In this document: piece by piece, positions 1 to 11,880 of the stretch
How positions within the stretch are numbered: position 1 is the stretch's first letter
Layout: the number at the start of each line of letters is the position of its first letter
Origin: Mytilus galloprovincialis
Taxonomy: Eukaryota; Mollusca; Bivalvia; Mytilida; Mytilidae
DNA: 64,000 nt
Direction of reading: 5' to 3'
Assembly (NCBI RefSeq): GCF_965363235.1
Contig: NC_134839.1
Coordinates: 92,895,743-92,959,742 of the forward strand
Notes under the pieces: model-generated
Told to the model about the DNA's origin: nothing
The model's database searches: none
Seen by the model: only the letters and a program-made list of their open reading frames with translations
Translations under genes and position numbers: made by a program

Positions 1-1883
1 CATTTTTACTATTTACAGTTTATCTTTATCAATATAGTTTTCATGAAAATAGGTAAAATTTATTTAAGGGCAATAACTCATATAAGTAGTAATCAGACAG
101 TTTTTTACATAAAAGGACAGCAATCTTGGTTGAAAGGAGGGTAATCTGACAGACATGCTTTTAAAAATTTAGATACCCAAAAGATGATTGTTGTAAGGTT
201 TGATTAAATTTTGCACATTAGTTTCAGAGGATAAGATTTTGCAGTCCTAGATCCATGCACAAGAAAGTGAAAATTTCATATTTCTCTCAATTATAAAATG
301 GTTAAGTAGTGCTATAAATCTGTCAGTCATACTGATAAGGCGACTGATAATATTACTTAACTAACAGATGTTTTAAACACAAAATTGTAAAATTTAAAAA
401 GATTTAGGAAACTGCACAGGCACATTTGGGATTGACCCTCCCCCCCTTTTTTTTAATTCGAAATTAAAAAAAAAAAAAATGGAAATATTTTTTGATGTAT
501 CCTGACTTTCAAGATTTATTTAAAAACTACTTATTTTTATATATGTTTTTTTTTTTAATTATTGTATTCTTGCAATTTATTGAAGAAAAAAAAATTGTAA
601 AAAAATCAAAATCACATATATATTGAAAAAAAGATACTTTTCTTGATTGGTATTGTGTATTTCATTTTTATCCCTTCTTGCAACAATTGTCACCTAAAAA
701 TTGAGAGAGAACCCATGTGGTATCTGTGATCTAACATAATATAATTGATGTGACAGTTTAATTTGAAAATATGGTGTTTTCTAAGTTAACTTTTTACTCT
801 TGGGCTTAGATCATAGACTGTTTGGTAAAAGTTAACGATGATAGATGCCAAATTATATGAAAAGCTCACTTGACCCTTTGGCCCCAATTTAGCTGAAAAT
901 TGTTCAAGTTCCATTTCTCTTGCAAAAATGGTCAAATCAAAATGACTAGTGTGGTAAATAGAATATGATGATAAATGATCCTACCATTTATGAAATCTAT
1001 CCGGCAAATGCTTTATTGAGCATTTTTTTCTTTTTCAAATATCAGTTAAAAAGTAATCTGAATTTCAATAAACAAAGAAATAAAACTAATCTCAAAATTT
1101 AGATATCTCATTACATTCAACAAGACACAATTCAATTTTAAATATCAAGATTGCTTATTGCAATAAATATATCACTCCTAAAATAACACATCTGTTCATA
1201 TATAATGGCATGTAAAGTTAAAAAATAATAATAAAATAATAAACAATTGCCAAATCAAGGTTACATTTCAACTTTGAGTATTTATGAAAAAAAAACAAAA
1301 AAACAGAACTGCCCTCTATTGATAACACCAACAAACAAATCAAAGAGCTGAAGAGCTCTGAGGGAAAAGACGGCCATTGTTTCAATTTTTAGGGGGGTAT
1401 CTTTTGATAGTCTACATACAAAGAATGAACAAAAGAACAGCTAGAACATATAGAAAGGCTGACAATAATGAAACTAATTGTTGTTTATTGTTATTTCATT
1501 TCCTTAGTCAAGAATTCATCATAGAGACAATTTGGACCAATGAGATCTGCACCTTCTAAATCAAAACATTTGATTAAAGTTAGGAGTTACTTATCAAAAA
1601 TTCAATTGAATTTAACAACTACTACAATATATTTTAGAATTTTAATTATGTACAACTGAAGGGCAGGCTAAGACCTTTCTCATTTTTTTGTGACAGTATT
1701 CTCAAGAAAGTGAGGACTGAAAAATCTATTCAGTTTTAATTTTCCATTGATAAAGTTCCCAGTTACAACTCTCATCACAGGAATACATGTACTTATAAAA
1801 TCAAATATGATTCATATAAGCTGTGTGAAGTTTGTTTCCAGATCCCACATTTTGATATATCTGTAAAATTCATGAATAAATAG
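1..1883. other. AT-rich stretch, no gene seen
   Basis: I see homopolymer A/T runs and simple AT-rich sequence, with no open frame having recognisable protein content and no convincing splice-bounded exon. The short 60-residue frame at 1377-1559 has no family resemblance and is probably chance. Confidence 0.5.
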
Positions 1884-2440
1884 CTTTAAACTACAAAAAG
1901 CAATATTTAAAAAAAAAAAAAAAAGACAAAAAAAAAAATGACCACTACAATAATTATGTTGGTACGCAAAATTATTTTTTAATCGATGACTACTTATCAT
2001 ATATATACTTAATGTGACATTTTTAGTGTTTAGATACATTAACTTTAATTTTAGTGAGTAATTACTCATCAATTGAGGTGCTCCTTAATTGGAGAACGAT
2101 TCTAAAAACATAACTTTACAGAAAGAATGAAAACTGCAGTTGCTCTCCCCAATCTCAATAGGTATAAACTACAAAAAGCAACATTTTATTTTTTTAATTT
2201 TTTTTTTAACCATTTCAATAATTATGTTGGTACACAATTTTTTTTTTATATAGAAGACTACTTATCATATACTAACTGTCACATTTTAAGTGTTCAGAAA
2301 CATTTACTTTGATTTTAGTGTATAAGTATTCATCAATTGAGGTGCTCCTGAATTGGAGGAAGATTCTAAAAACAGAACTTTACAGAAACAATGAAAACTG
2401 ACGTTTCTCTCCCCAATCTCATGTATCCCCATTGACATTG
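1884..2440. repeat. Two-copy tandem duplication, about 265-278 bp per unit
   Basis: The block beginning 'AAACTACAAAAAGCAA' near 1888 recurs near 2166. It is followed in both copies by 'AATAATTATGTTGGTAC', 'GACTACTTATCATATA', 'CATCAATTGAGGTGCTCC' and 'AACTTTACAGAAA'. The second copy differs by poly-T length and scattered substitutions, so this is an old local duplication. Short open frames on both strands here are by-products. Confidence 0.8.
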
Positions 2441-4391
2441 TTTACCGCGAAAGTTGACCTACAAATTATCTGATTATAGCCTCAGATTAAAGCATTGCAT
2501 GTTGGTGTGTGAATCATCTACACCTCAGCAAACATCATTAGGTTTACATTTAACAAATACGGATTTTTAATTAGTAAACAAATACTGTGAATGATTTTTA
2601 TAATGAATAAAGGATATCCCTGTGTAGTGTGGCATTCCAACAATGACGTCACTAGGTTAGATATATTTAGAATATTTCGTAATACTGATTTTCCGGACTG
2701 TAAAAGAAACGTATATAGTGTACGGGAAAGCTCAATATACGATAATTTCACGAGAAACAGAAGGGAAATGTGTAAAAAATGTATTTAAAATCAATCTGTT
2801 CTCCTTGTAATCAATTTCAGTATGACATTTTGAGGGGTTTCCAAACTATCAAAACAAAATGATTGACGTGAGGGAATGATACTCTGGCCAACCCCATTAG
2901 GGAATTGACGGCTCGAAGCCGTCTTTCCCCAAAAAGAGTATGAAAAGATTTGTATGGGCAAAAATATCACATATATTGTTTAAATAATATATTAATTAAT
3001 ATGTATTGTCAATTCCCTTAAACTGTATAAACAAATATCTGAAATAAAAAAATCAGTTTGCCTTAAAAAATAAACATCAACAAAAAATCCTACCTAGTAT
3101 GTAACTATCTGGTGAATGGCTCCTGCGTGAAGACTGACAGGGTGATTCCTATATATCAAACAAAGTGCTTGTGTGCACACATGGACCAAGATTGCTTTCA
3201 TTTTGCAATTTTGTGATTTTTAAATAAAACATTGAATTGTAATTTGCTAGGCAAAACATTTGAGTTCATGATGAAGTTATTTTTATAACAGATTCATACA
3301 CCATGCATTACAGTACTAATCATGTAATTTATACAAAAAAAGATAAGGTAATTCAAATACAAACCAAAATGTAACTAACTTAATATTAAAGTATAATATA
3401 TCATCAATATATTGCATGAAATTGACTGGATAGGGTCTTAATAATCATCACTTCCCTGCACTATTTTGTTTGAACTATCAAAGGTAGTGATCAACCGTGG
3501 AAGAAAAAGATATCAAGTCATTACCATAGGGTTTTGATCACATTTCATGCAATCTTTACCCATTTAAAAAAAAACAGTTTGTTAACAGGGACATAACAAA
3601 GTGTCCATTTTCTTATTCAGACTTAAGGCAAAAGAAAACAGCAGATAAAATTTAGGGTACCTGTCCTGTTAAAAGCACAGAAGGCTCATATTTTACAACA
3701 AATATGAATTAACTATTGTTAAGCAGGGATAAACATGACTTAGTTCAAAGATGAAGAAAAAACAATTAAGATTTAAAGTAATTGTTTGATTTGTTTCCCA
3801 TATCTCATAAAACTTAGAAAATATTATAAGAAAACATTCATAATAAAATGTTAAACTTCAGCAAAATACAGCAAAATATTGAGGACTTATTATGTTTCAT
3901 TATTGAACAGTATACAAAATGAGGTTTAGTATACAACTTATTTTGGCAGGTATATTACGTACATCTATAAATTACTGTGGACTCATTATTTTTTGTTGGA
4001 TACCAATTTTCAGGGATTTCGTTAGTATAAATAAACCATGAAATTAAATTTTCAAATATTGACAACTTTTCTGTGAGTGTGTATGCAGGTTTGGCAAAAC
4101 CCATAATTAAATATCCAGGAACATGTAAATTTTCCTTAATCCACAAAAATAAATAAATCTACAGAAGTTAATTTATCATCATGTTTCAGAATGAGTGTCT
4201 GATATTGAGACACAAAAAAATTAGTTAAATTGGATATCAAACCAATTAAATACAATTCTGCAATTTTTAATAAACACCAGATAAAACTGTGATAAAAATA
4301 GATTATAAGCACCAAACTATATGAACAAATACACAACCTGTTGGTGACAGATATTGAACAAACAAACTAATTTTTAATTGTGCTGAAAAGC
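2441..4391. other. Non-coding stretch downstream of the minus-strand gene
   Basis: AT-rich DNA with no supported gene. A short perfect hairpin, GACGGCT-CGA-AGCCGTC, lies at 2907-2923. It sits in a phrase ('GACGTGAGGGAA' and 'GGAATTGACGGC') that has the look of a dispersed mussel repeat. Open frames at 2518-2788 and 3955-4336 show no family resemblance. Confidence 0.45.
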
Positions 4392-4397
4392 TTTATT
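4392..4397 (-). terminator. Poly(A) signal AATAAA of the glycosyltransferase-like gene
   Basis: On the minus strand the stop codon TAA is followed by TGTTT and then AATAAA, so a canonical poly(A) signal starts about six bases after the stop. I saw no other AATAAA on that strand in the next few hundred bases, implying an extremely short 3' UTR if this signal is used. Confidence 0.55.
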
Positions 4398-4402
4398 AAA
4401 CA

Positions 4403-5515
4403 TTATGTACATCCTAACTGGAACAGTGCCTTGAAAAGCTTTTTGATGTCATGTGGAAAGGAATGATGAAAACAATATGGTGGCACTAAAGACCTGTTTT
4501 TGACAAACAGCCGACCACAACTGTCAAGGCCAGTTGCTAAGTAACAACATTCTGTCCTACCCCATAATGCATACTGATATGAGGGCAGTGAATCTGCTAT
4601 TATGTCACGGTTGTAGGAGTAATGATTGTGTGAGAATCCTTCAAAGTTTGCACCATTGATTGTTTGATGTACTGCCAATATGGAATCTGTAGCATCTACT
4701 ACTGTGAAGTTCTTATAACGAGAGAATGCTACAATCCAGTTGTCATAACCAACACGTCCAATTACAAACTTGGGAAATTTCTTCCATGGAAACTTTCTAT
4801 CAACGATGAAATAATCCTGTGCATCTGCATTAAACTTTGTTCCCATTGTTACAGATTTTTTAATCAGACTTTTCCATGATTCATTTTTGCCACTGTCAAT
4901 GTCCAAGTTTGTTCGCTTCCCAACAATCAGTACAGGTTTACTTGCTAATCCTTCGTCCTGTACAAAACTGTTCACAAATCTGATTGTTTTCATCAAATTG
5001 ATTTCATACATTATATCAGCATTAGAAAACATAACATATGTTGTTGGGTACAAGGCTAAAACCATCAAGTACAATGTTTTTAAAACAGGCACTCCGCCGA
5101 TTGCTGAATCCATAACTGGTAGTACTACATAATTCAATGATTCACCCAGTTTACGTGCTCTACTACAGTTGGTAAAAAGAACAAAGTTTTTGACACCTTT
5201 TATAGCCTTCCAGTTCTTTAAAGCATTTTGATTTGCTATGAACTTTGATTCAATATAATCAAAAGAAGTGAAAATAGTAAGAGTGATAGTTTCAATGACT
5301 TCTTCTTCATGCACTATACAGTCCTTAGACAGTGTTCTCGTTGGTTTAGTTACCTGTGGTAAAGATGATAATAATGACAGTTTATTTACCTGTGGTACAG
5401 ATGATAATAATGACAGTTGGTTTGCATAACTGATGGAGAAAAGAAATAAAATTGTCAAAAACAAAACATTGAACAGCTTTCGATTAATTAGTGGTGTACA
5501 TGAACCAAACATCAT
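4403..5515 (-). CDS. Glycosyltransferase-like type II membrane protein, intronless
   Basis: A complete 370-residue open frame without introns. Residues about 12-31 (RKLFNVLFLTILFLFSISYA) form one hydrophobic segment, fitting a signal anchor or signal peptide and hence a Golgi or secreted protein. A 12-residue tandem duplication (LSLLSS-PQV) fills the stem at about 34-57. The body has a Rossmann-like start (TLTIFTSF, 78-85), an FSNADIMY segment (163-170) in the place of a DxD metal or nucleotide-sugar motif, DAQDYFIVDR (231-240) and GRVGYDNW (253-260). These resemble invertebrate nucleotide-diphospho-sugar transferase-like proteins. Possible N-glycosylation sites are NCS (116), NES (211) and NRS (340), and the C-terminal half is cysteine-rich. 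The start is MetMet at 5515. A possible acceptor (TTGTAG) lies just upstream on this strand, so a spliced 5' UTR exon is possible. Donor and acceptor sugars are unknown. That this is a real gene is fairly sure; the enzyme class is inferred. Confidence 0.7.
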   Translation of the reverse strand: MMFGSCTPLINRKLFNVLFLTILFLFSISYANQLSLLSSVPQVNKLSLLSSLPQVTKPTRTLSKDCIVHEEEVIETITLTIFTSFDYIESKFIANQNALKNWKAIKGVKNFVLFTNCSRARKLGESLNYVVLPVMDSAIGGVPVLKTLYLMVLALYPTTYVMFSNADIMYEINLMKTIRFVNSFVQDEGLASKPVLIVGKRTNLDIDSGKNESWKSLIKKSVTMGTKFNADAQDYFIVDRKFPWKKFPKFVIGRVGYDNWIVAFSRYKNFTVVDATDSILAVHQTINGANFEGFSHNHYSYNRDIIADSLPSYQYALWGRTECCYLATGLDSCGRLFVKNRSLVPPYCFHHSFPHDIKKLFKALFQLGCT

Positions 5516-5901
5516 TTCAGGTTTAGTAACAGTTCCTACAATTTCTTTAGATACTGAAACCAGTCTAATTTAAGTATGATAAAGTCAAGATTATGTAACA
5601 TGTCACTCTAACATGATATAAATCATTTCTGTATTAAAGACTCACTTAACAAAACAAGTTACATTTCAAAAAGTAAACCACCTTAAGGCCTTTACATCAA
5701 AATGTTTACAAAGAAAGGTTACAATATCTCTAAACAGTAGTAAAAATACTCATACATTGAAAACTAAGTTAAAACACACACACAAAATCAAATCAATCAA
5801 CTCATTATTATATATATATATATAAATTATAACATTTAAAAGTTACCAACTGACTAGATCTTGTTACATATAATAAATAAATTGTCAAGAAATTACCCTA
5901 A
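5516..5901. other. Upstream region of the minus-strand gene
   Basis: Should hold the 5' UTR and promoter of the glycosyltransferase-like gene. A minus-strand TTGTAG about 20 bases before the ATG may be a splice acceptor. A short (TA)n tract occurs near 5811-5825. No promoter motif is clear. Confidence 0.3.
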
Positions 5902-6138
5902 AAGGTATACATGGTCCAATAGGCAGACTTAAGACCCTAAAAGGTATGAATGGTCCAATAGGCCGACTTAAGGTATACATGGTCCAATAGGCAGACTTAA
6001 GACCCTAAAAGGTATGAATGGTCCAATAGGCCGACTTAAGGTATACATGGTCCAATAGGCAGACTTAAGACCCTAAAAGGTATGAATGGTCCAATAGGCC
6101 GACTTAAGGTATACATGGTCCAATAGGCAGACTTAAGA
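5902..6138. repeat. 68-bp minisatellite, about 3.5 copies
   Basis: Units begin 'GGTATACATGGTCCAATAGG' at 5904, 5972, 6040 and 6108, exactly 68 bp apart. Each unit is a 39-bp part plus a diverged 29-bp part (GGTATGAATGGTCCAATAGG), so it was built by duplicating a half-unit and then amplifying the pair. Copies are nearly identical, pointing to recent expansion. Confidence 0.95.
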
Positions 6139-6999
6139 CTTGACTAGTTCTTGTTAAGATATATCATTTTTTAAGCTGTAAATCTTCTTAAATGCAATAA
6201 ATTTTAAAAATTAACACTAAATTGAAAACAATGAATAATGCTTTATTGTAATTGACTTTTTATCAATAATGCTAACTATGATAATGGCTTTTAAGAATGT
6301 AATAATTTTTTGTAAATTTAATGCTGATAACGTTAATCTTTTGAGAAAAGAAAAAACACAACAAAACAATACAACACTCCTACAAACAAAGTACAACAAA
6401 AAAAATATGTACAATAAATCACAACTATTGAATATATATGTAATGCTAATTAATATAGCCTTAATGCTCTTGAACGAAATAAATAAATGACTGAAATTAA
6501 TAAAAAAAAAAAAAGTTAATTGACTAGATAAAGACCTCAATCAAAATACAATCAACAAGTAAAATATTCTACATACATTATAAAATCACATACAGTTCAC
6601 ATTTATTGTAATTGAGTATTAACAATTAATTCATAATAAAATATAAACATATATATATGTCTTACTCTGTAACCTAATCACAACCTTTAACCACTGTTGA
6701 AGTCAGTAGCACCAGAAACAGCAGGTATAAGTATCACTTCAATTAGTCAAAATGTCAAAGGCAAAACAATAAAATAGCACTTGAATATGTAATTGTTGAG
6801 TATTTGGCAATAATAATTATGTGCAGCACCAAGACTAGAAGTCACTATAACTGTTGATATTAACAATGGAAGAACTTCATAAATATGAAATCTTAATAAC
6901 ATAAATAACAATTAATATATGACCAGTGACATAAATTACATTGTATTATATAATATGACATTGTTATAAAATAAATATTACTTAAACATAAATAAACAA
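6139..6999. other. AT-rich, no gene
   Basis: Poly-A/T and AT-rich text. Overlapping open frames on opposite strands at 6217-6540 are low-complexity (Asn, Lys, Phe and Ile rich) with no family resemblance. Confidence 0.45.
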
Positions 7000-7149
7000 C
7001 AGTATTAACTGCATAGACCAGAGTATTAACTGCATAGACCAGAGTATTAACTACTGCATAGATCAGAGTATTAACTGCATAGATCAGAGTATTAACTGCA
7101 TAGATAAGAGTATTAACTGCATAGATCAGAGTATTAACTGCATAGACCA
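7000..7149. repeat. 21-bp minisatellite, about 7 copies
   Basis: Direct repeats of 'AGTATTAACTGCATAGAYCAG', with one unit lengthened by three bases ('AACTACTGC'). Because 21 is a multiple of three, the minus strand reads through as repeated IYAVNTL, creating a spurious 106-residue open frame. Confidence 0.95.
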
Positions 7150-7560
7150 CATAAAATAACAGCCTATATGAGTGGTAATAGTGAGTGAACTTAAAGAGTT
7201 CTGACAAAAACAAAGATATAATAAAGTATATGTATGTTGTTAATTAGTGTTGATAATTAACCAAATCACAAATATTAACATGACATTTTTAGTCGAACAA
7301 TAAACAACAAACACAGCACCTCAAATATCAAATATAAGTAATATGTTTAACCAAGAGAACACATAGGTATATTGGCTATCCCATTTTAGTAAGTGCAGGA
7401 AAACATATGTAATACTTTCTTCTTACTGAAAGATTAAATTCTTTTGTTGTAAAATGACATCCTTTTTTTCAAATCCTGAAAAAAAAAAATATATATATAT
7501 ATTCATGCTAGTCTATTATCTATAATGTGATGCAAGACAGTTGATTATCAGATGGTTATA
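7150..7560. other. AT-rich, no gene
   Basis: No coding or structural signal apart from a short (AT)n tract near 7489-7502. Confidence 0.4.
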
Positions 7561-7565
7561 AAAAC

Positions 7566-8646
7566 AAAAGGCTGTCACAACGACAGCAAACCGGATTTAT
7601 TAACATTTATTTGTGTCCTGGCAATATCACAAGAACCATTACTGGTGAATGGTGAAAGTGAAAATCGTCAATATCAAATTTGACCTCCATTTTGTAGTCT
7701 GAAAAGCTTAGATTGAATGGTTCATGAGTAAATGCAACAACGTGAATGGAAACGCCATTTTACGATCTTTCAAGAACCATAACTCCTTAACGGTAAAAGT
7801 CAAAATCGTCATTATTGAACTTGACCTCTATTTTGTCATCAGTAACAACATATAAAAATTTCAAAAGCATTGGTTGAATGGTTCATGAGAAACTGCACGG
7901 ACACGACTGGAAACACCATTTTTCAATCTTTCAAGAACCATAACTCCTGAACAGTAAAAGTCAAAATCGTCATTATTGAACTTTATCTCCATTTTGTCAT
8001 CAGTAACAATATATTAAAATTTGGGAAGCTTTGATAGAACAGTAAATGCACGGACACGACTGGAAACTCCATTTTTCAATCTTTCAAGAACCATAACTCC
8101 TGAACAGTAAAAGTCAAAATCGTCATTATTGAACTTGATCTCCATTTTGTCATCAGTAACAATATGTTAAAATTTTGGAAGCTTTGGTAGAACAGTTCAT
8201 GCGTAAATGGACGGACACGACTGGAAACTCCATTTTTCAATCTTTCAAGAACCATAACTCCTGAACGGTAAAAGTCAAAATCGTCATTATTGTTCTTGAC
8301 CTCCATTTTGTCATCGGTAACAACATATTAAAATTTGGGAAGCTTTGGTAGAATAGTTCATGGGTAAATGCAAGGACACGACTGGAAACTCCATTTTTCA
8401 ACCTTTCAAGAACCATAACTCCTGAACGGTAAAAGTCAAAATTGCCATTATTGAACTTGACCTTCATTTAGTTGTCAGTAACAACATATTAAAATTTTAA
8501 AAGCTTTGGTTGAACGGTTCATGAGTTAATGCACGGACAACATTTGATTGCCCCCCGCCTGCCCGACACCCCGGCCACCCTGCCGCCCGCCGTACATCCC
8601 CAAATCAATAACCGACATTTTTGTCACAAAAATCCGGTTAATAAAG
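7566..8646. mobile_element. Element with a core array of about 161-bp tandem repeats
   Basis: The phrase 'AAGAACCATAACTCCTGAAC' or close variants begins at 7631, 7772, 7933, 8086, 8247 and 8408. Spacings are 141, 161, 153, 161 and 161 bp. The array is bracketed by inverted ends: 'AAACCGGATTTATTAAC' near 7589 on the left and 'AAAATCCGGTTAATAAAG' near 8630 on the right. Inverted ends around a core of ~160-bp repeats recall bivalve pearl/HINE-type non-autonomous elements and ~160-bp satellites. I cannot confirm identity with a named family. Open frames here on both strands are repeat artefacts. Confidence 0.7.
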
Positions 8647-9640
8647 AATATGATACCAATGTTGGCAGTGGCATATTAAGGGGGAGTGGGAGGTGTTGTG
8701 GGTGTATGCCTATCTTTGATTGCAAAATAAATAAAAACAAATGTTATGTTTTCCATCATATATGTATGTTTTTAGTATGTCATAAAATCTGTTGACCTGC
8801 TTTCACTTGGCAATATATCTTCAATTATTGGAAATTATGTCCTTTCCCTTTAAAAAAATCTGGACTCACCCTTGGTTGATATAGTGTTATATACTACAGT
8901 AAAATCTGTTAAAGTCATGGGAAACTTCAAATTTAAAATTTGAATATGTTTTATATCCTTTAATGGCTAAGTTTTATTATAAAACAAGTGTATGTAAATT
9001 TTCTTGTGAAAGAAAATTCTTTATATATTATAAACAAAGTAATAAATATACTGCTATTTAATTATTGTCTTCCTATACTCTAATTCACAGATATTTTTCT
9101 TGTATGTAGTACCCTTAACTACCAGACCTCTTGTTAGAACTTCAACTATTGCAAAGCACAAGTGCAAGGGGAATCATAATTTCGATAACAATTTTTAAAA
9201 ATTACAAGAAACTCATTTCATATGACTTAAAAAGTGTATGGTAATTAGGAATCAGTGAAGATTTCAAATAAAATTTATTTTAAATGTAAATAATATTATA
9301 CGTTACTCATTATTAAGCTTTAAGATACATATTACACAAACATGACAAACGAAATATTAAACATAATTACACCTCATATAATAATGCCGGATTTTGATTG
9401 GTTGGTAGCCAGTATATTTTTCACATATTCTAACATTTTTTCCTCATTTCAAACGAATTTGCCTGTTTTTCAACACTGCCAGTGAAAATGCCTCAAATAC
9501 CATGGTATTTGCCATTTTGGATATTCCTTTTTTACCCTCGCGAGCATCTTTCCGCCAAAAGATTTCAAATATGACGTTACATAAACTGAAAGCCAGCCTA
9601 CATGTATTAGTTCATGTATAATTCCCGCGGTTCTATGATC
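8647..9640. other. AT-rich, no gene
   Basis: No supported gene. A GC-richer patch around 9370-9600 ('ATGCCGGATTTTGATTGG') looks like further dispersed repeat, but its limits cannot be drawn. Confidence 0.4.
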
Positions 9641-9900
9641 ATAGATATAGGAAGATGTGGTATGAGTGCCAATGAGACAACTCTCCATCCAAATGTACAA
9701 TAGATATAGGGAGATGTGGTATGAGTGCCAATGAGACAACTCTCCATCCAAATAACAATTTATAAAAGTTAACCATTATAGGTCAATGTACGGCCTTCAA
9801 CACGGAGCCTTGGCTCACACCGAACAAAAAGCTATAAAGGGCCCCGAAATTACTAGTGTAAAACCATTCAAACAGGAAAAACCAACAGTCTAATATCCAC
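9641..9900 (+). repeat. R1 dispersed mussel repeat with duplicated head
   Basis: Contains 'GATGTGGTATGAGTGCCAAT', then 'AACCATTATAGGTCAA', 'ACGGCCTTCAACACGGAGCC', 'GGGCCCCGAAATTACTAGTG' and 'AACCAACAGTCTAAT'. The same order of phrases recurs at 18335 and 19853 (plus) and 10840 and 58873 (minus). The first ~55 bases are tandemly duplicated here (heads near 9642 and 9698). The family is very common in mussel DNA and its class is unknown to me. The minus-strand frame through it is spurious. Confidence 0.85.
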
Positions 9901-10005
9901 CTATCCTAAAAATTATGCATTTACATGTTTATGAATTACAGCTTACAACTATTTATCTGCACATGTACAGAGAGTTTTAATCCAAATCTATTTGGTGTAA
10001 TTAAA

Positions 10006-10120
10006 CAGATATATCATGTTATGGAGGGGTATTTGCGAAAAAATACCAGTCTTGGGACAGAATTTCACAGTACCTTGACTGGTATTTTTCGCAAATACCC
10101 CTCCATAACATGATATATCT
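10006..10120. mobile_element. 115-bp foldback insertion
   Basis: Arms 10007-10050 and 10078-10120 are reverse complements over about 43 bases, with a single one-base length difference in an A run. They are separated by a 27-base loop. The hairpin is bracketed by the direct repeat ATTAAA (10000-10005 and 10121-10126), consistent with a 6-bp target duplication. It is non-coding; the small frame crossing it is chance. Confidence 0.75.
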
Positions 10121-10126
10121 ATTAAA

Positions 10127-10839
10127 AAACTATTAACATATGCATTTAATTGATGTTCATGCAATCGTTCAGGTCAATTTTCATTTCACATATATACACA
10201 GCTATTAAAACAAATTGCTTCTGATAATTTTCAAACAATTTTCATGAAATAAACACAGCTTACCTTGTGCAAGAATATTTTTGAACACCAACATGATTTT
10301 TTTATGATAGTTTATCTCTAAGTGATGACATGTAACAGCACTCTATTTATTCAGCAAACTGTCAAGCTAGATAACTGGAAGTAAAATACAAATGAACTGA
10401 ATTAAAACAGAATAATGTTAGAAAATGTAATCTTGTAAAAATATCAAGCATGCCTTGCTCACCTGAATTTCAACAGAGTTTTTAAAAAATGTAAAGATAT
10501 TAAAGTTGACTTTCATGGATGATTTAGTTCAACTTTAGCCTTTATCTATATTGACCAAGTGGAAATGAGAATGAAATGACCTTATGTCCAAAAATAAACC
10601 ATCCATGTATTATCAGTTGTTCAGATTACATAATTTTTATTTAACTTAACAATCAATTCATAAATATATGTAAACAAAATGTGACAAGATGACTTTGTAT
10701 AAACTTTTGATATTCAATGATCCATGTACAATCTTGGATGTGTATTGCAATTAAAAAAACTAAACATTGCAAAATTGTTAGCTAATGAAACCATCCTTTC
10801 TAAAATGTCTAAATTAAAAAGAGATATGAACCTGATGTT
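10127..10839. other. AT-rich, no gene
   Basis: No coding or repeat structure recognised. Confidence 0.4.
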
Positions 10840-11095
10840 TAGTGGTTGTCGTTTGTTCATGTGGTTCATAAGTGTTTCTGTGTCTCAGGTTTTTATATAG
10901 ATTAAACCCTTGTTTTTCCTGTTTGAGTGGTTTACACTAGTTAGTCATTTTGATGGCCCTTAGCTTGCAGTTTGGCATGAGCCAAGTCTCCATGTTAAGG
11001 TCATACTTTGACCTATAATGGTTTACTTTTACAAATTATGACTTGGATGGAGAGTGTTTCATTGGCACTCATACCACATCTTCTAATATCTATTT
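10840..11095 (-). repeat. R1 dispersed mussel repeat, minus orientation
   Basis: Reverse-complement copy of R1, running from 'GTGGTTCATAAGTG' to 'GGCACTCATACCACATCTTC'. It is moderately diverged ('GAGTGTTTCATTGG' where others have GAGTTGTCTCATTGG). Together with the copy at 19853 it shows that the full-length repeat is at least ~270 bp. Confidence 0.85.
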
Positions 11096-11237
11096 GCAAT
11101 AATACATAATTAATCAATCATTATACAAAGGTTAATTGTTTTGGGTTTCAAGAGGTTGACCTCAAACTTGGGCATCCAAAAAATATTTGAGCCAGCCAGA
11201 CAATTTCTTTGTCTTATTATGTGGTATGTACCATATA

Positions 11238-11880
11238 CCACTTAAAGGGGCACTAGCTACGATATATATATATAAAAAATCTAATATATTTATTTTTTTG
11301 GCTCAATTTCATTATTGAAATGGAAATCGTGAAATAATAATTTGCTTTTAGCAGCCAGTATGATTTAATTTCTTCAAAATAAGCTAAAAAATGTTGATTA
11401 TGAATTATTCACTTGCAAGTGAATAATTCGACCTCATTGAATCCGTATTCATGTGAACTTAAATTTAACCCCTTAGCTTGAGATGGATAACACATGAATT
11501 AAATGTGTAAAGTTATTTAAAGGAAAAGAATGTCAACATTGAAATTGAAACAAAGATAGATCATTTGATTGACTGATAGGATCAACCAAAAAACTTTCTT
11601 ATACAGGTAAAAACGATGATACACATTTATTTTTCATCTATTATATGAAATTAAATAGACCCAGAAAAATCCAACAGCATGAGTTTATTTAATCTATTTA
11701 TATCTATATTTATGTTTACATCGCTTATATGGTCATCTGATGGCTTTAGAGGTCAACTCTAAGGTTAATTAAATGGCCTCTAGACTAAAATACATATGAA
11801 ATTATTAAGCTACATATTTGCATGCTTGTGCCCTGTTAATTGTTATTTTAGACTTTTAAGTTTGGCTAAATGTTTTACAT
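11238..11880. repeat. Probable dispersed repeat containing a perfect 28-bp palindrome
   Basis: Begins 'AAAGGGGCACTAGCTACGA', a phrase familiar from mussel sequence. At 11402-11429 it holds a perfect palindrome with 14-base arms (GAATTATTCACTTG and its complement). Later phrases ('GGTCATCTGATGGCTTTAGA', 'GGCCTCTAGACTAAAATA') probably belong to the same unit, but the right boundary is a guess. Confidence 0.45.

Noticed and set aside
2907..2923. GACGGCT-CGA-AGCCGTC hairpin as a terminator or histone 3' stem-loop
   Set aside because: It does not match the histone stem-loop consensus, no histone frame is nearby, and factor-independent terminators do not apply to this genome.
8076..8467. Two near-identical 76-residue minus-strand proteins
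   Set aside because: They are copies of the same frame in consecutive 161-bp repeats.
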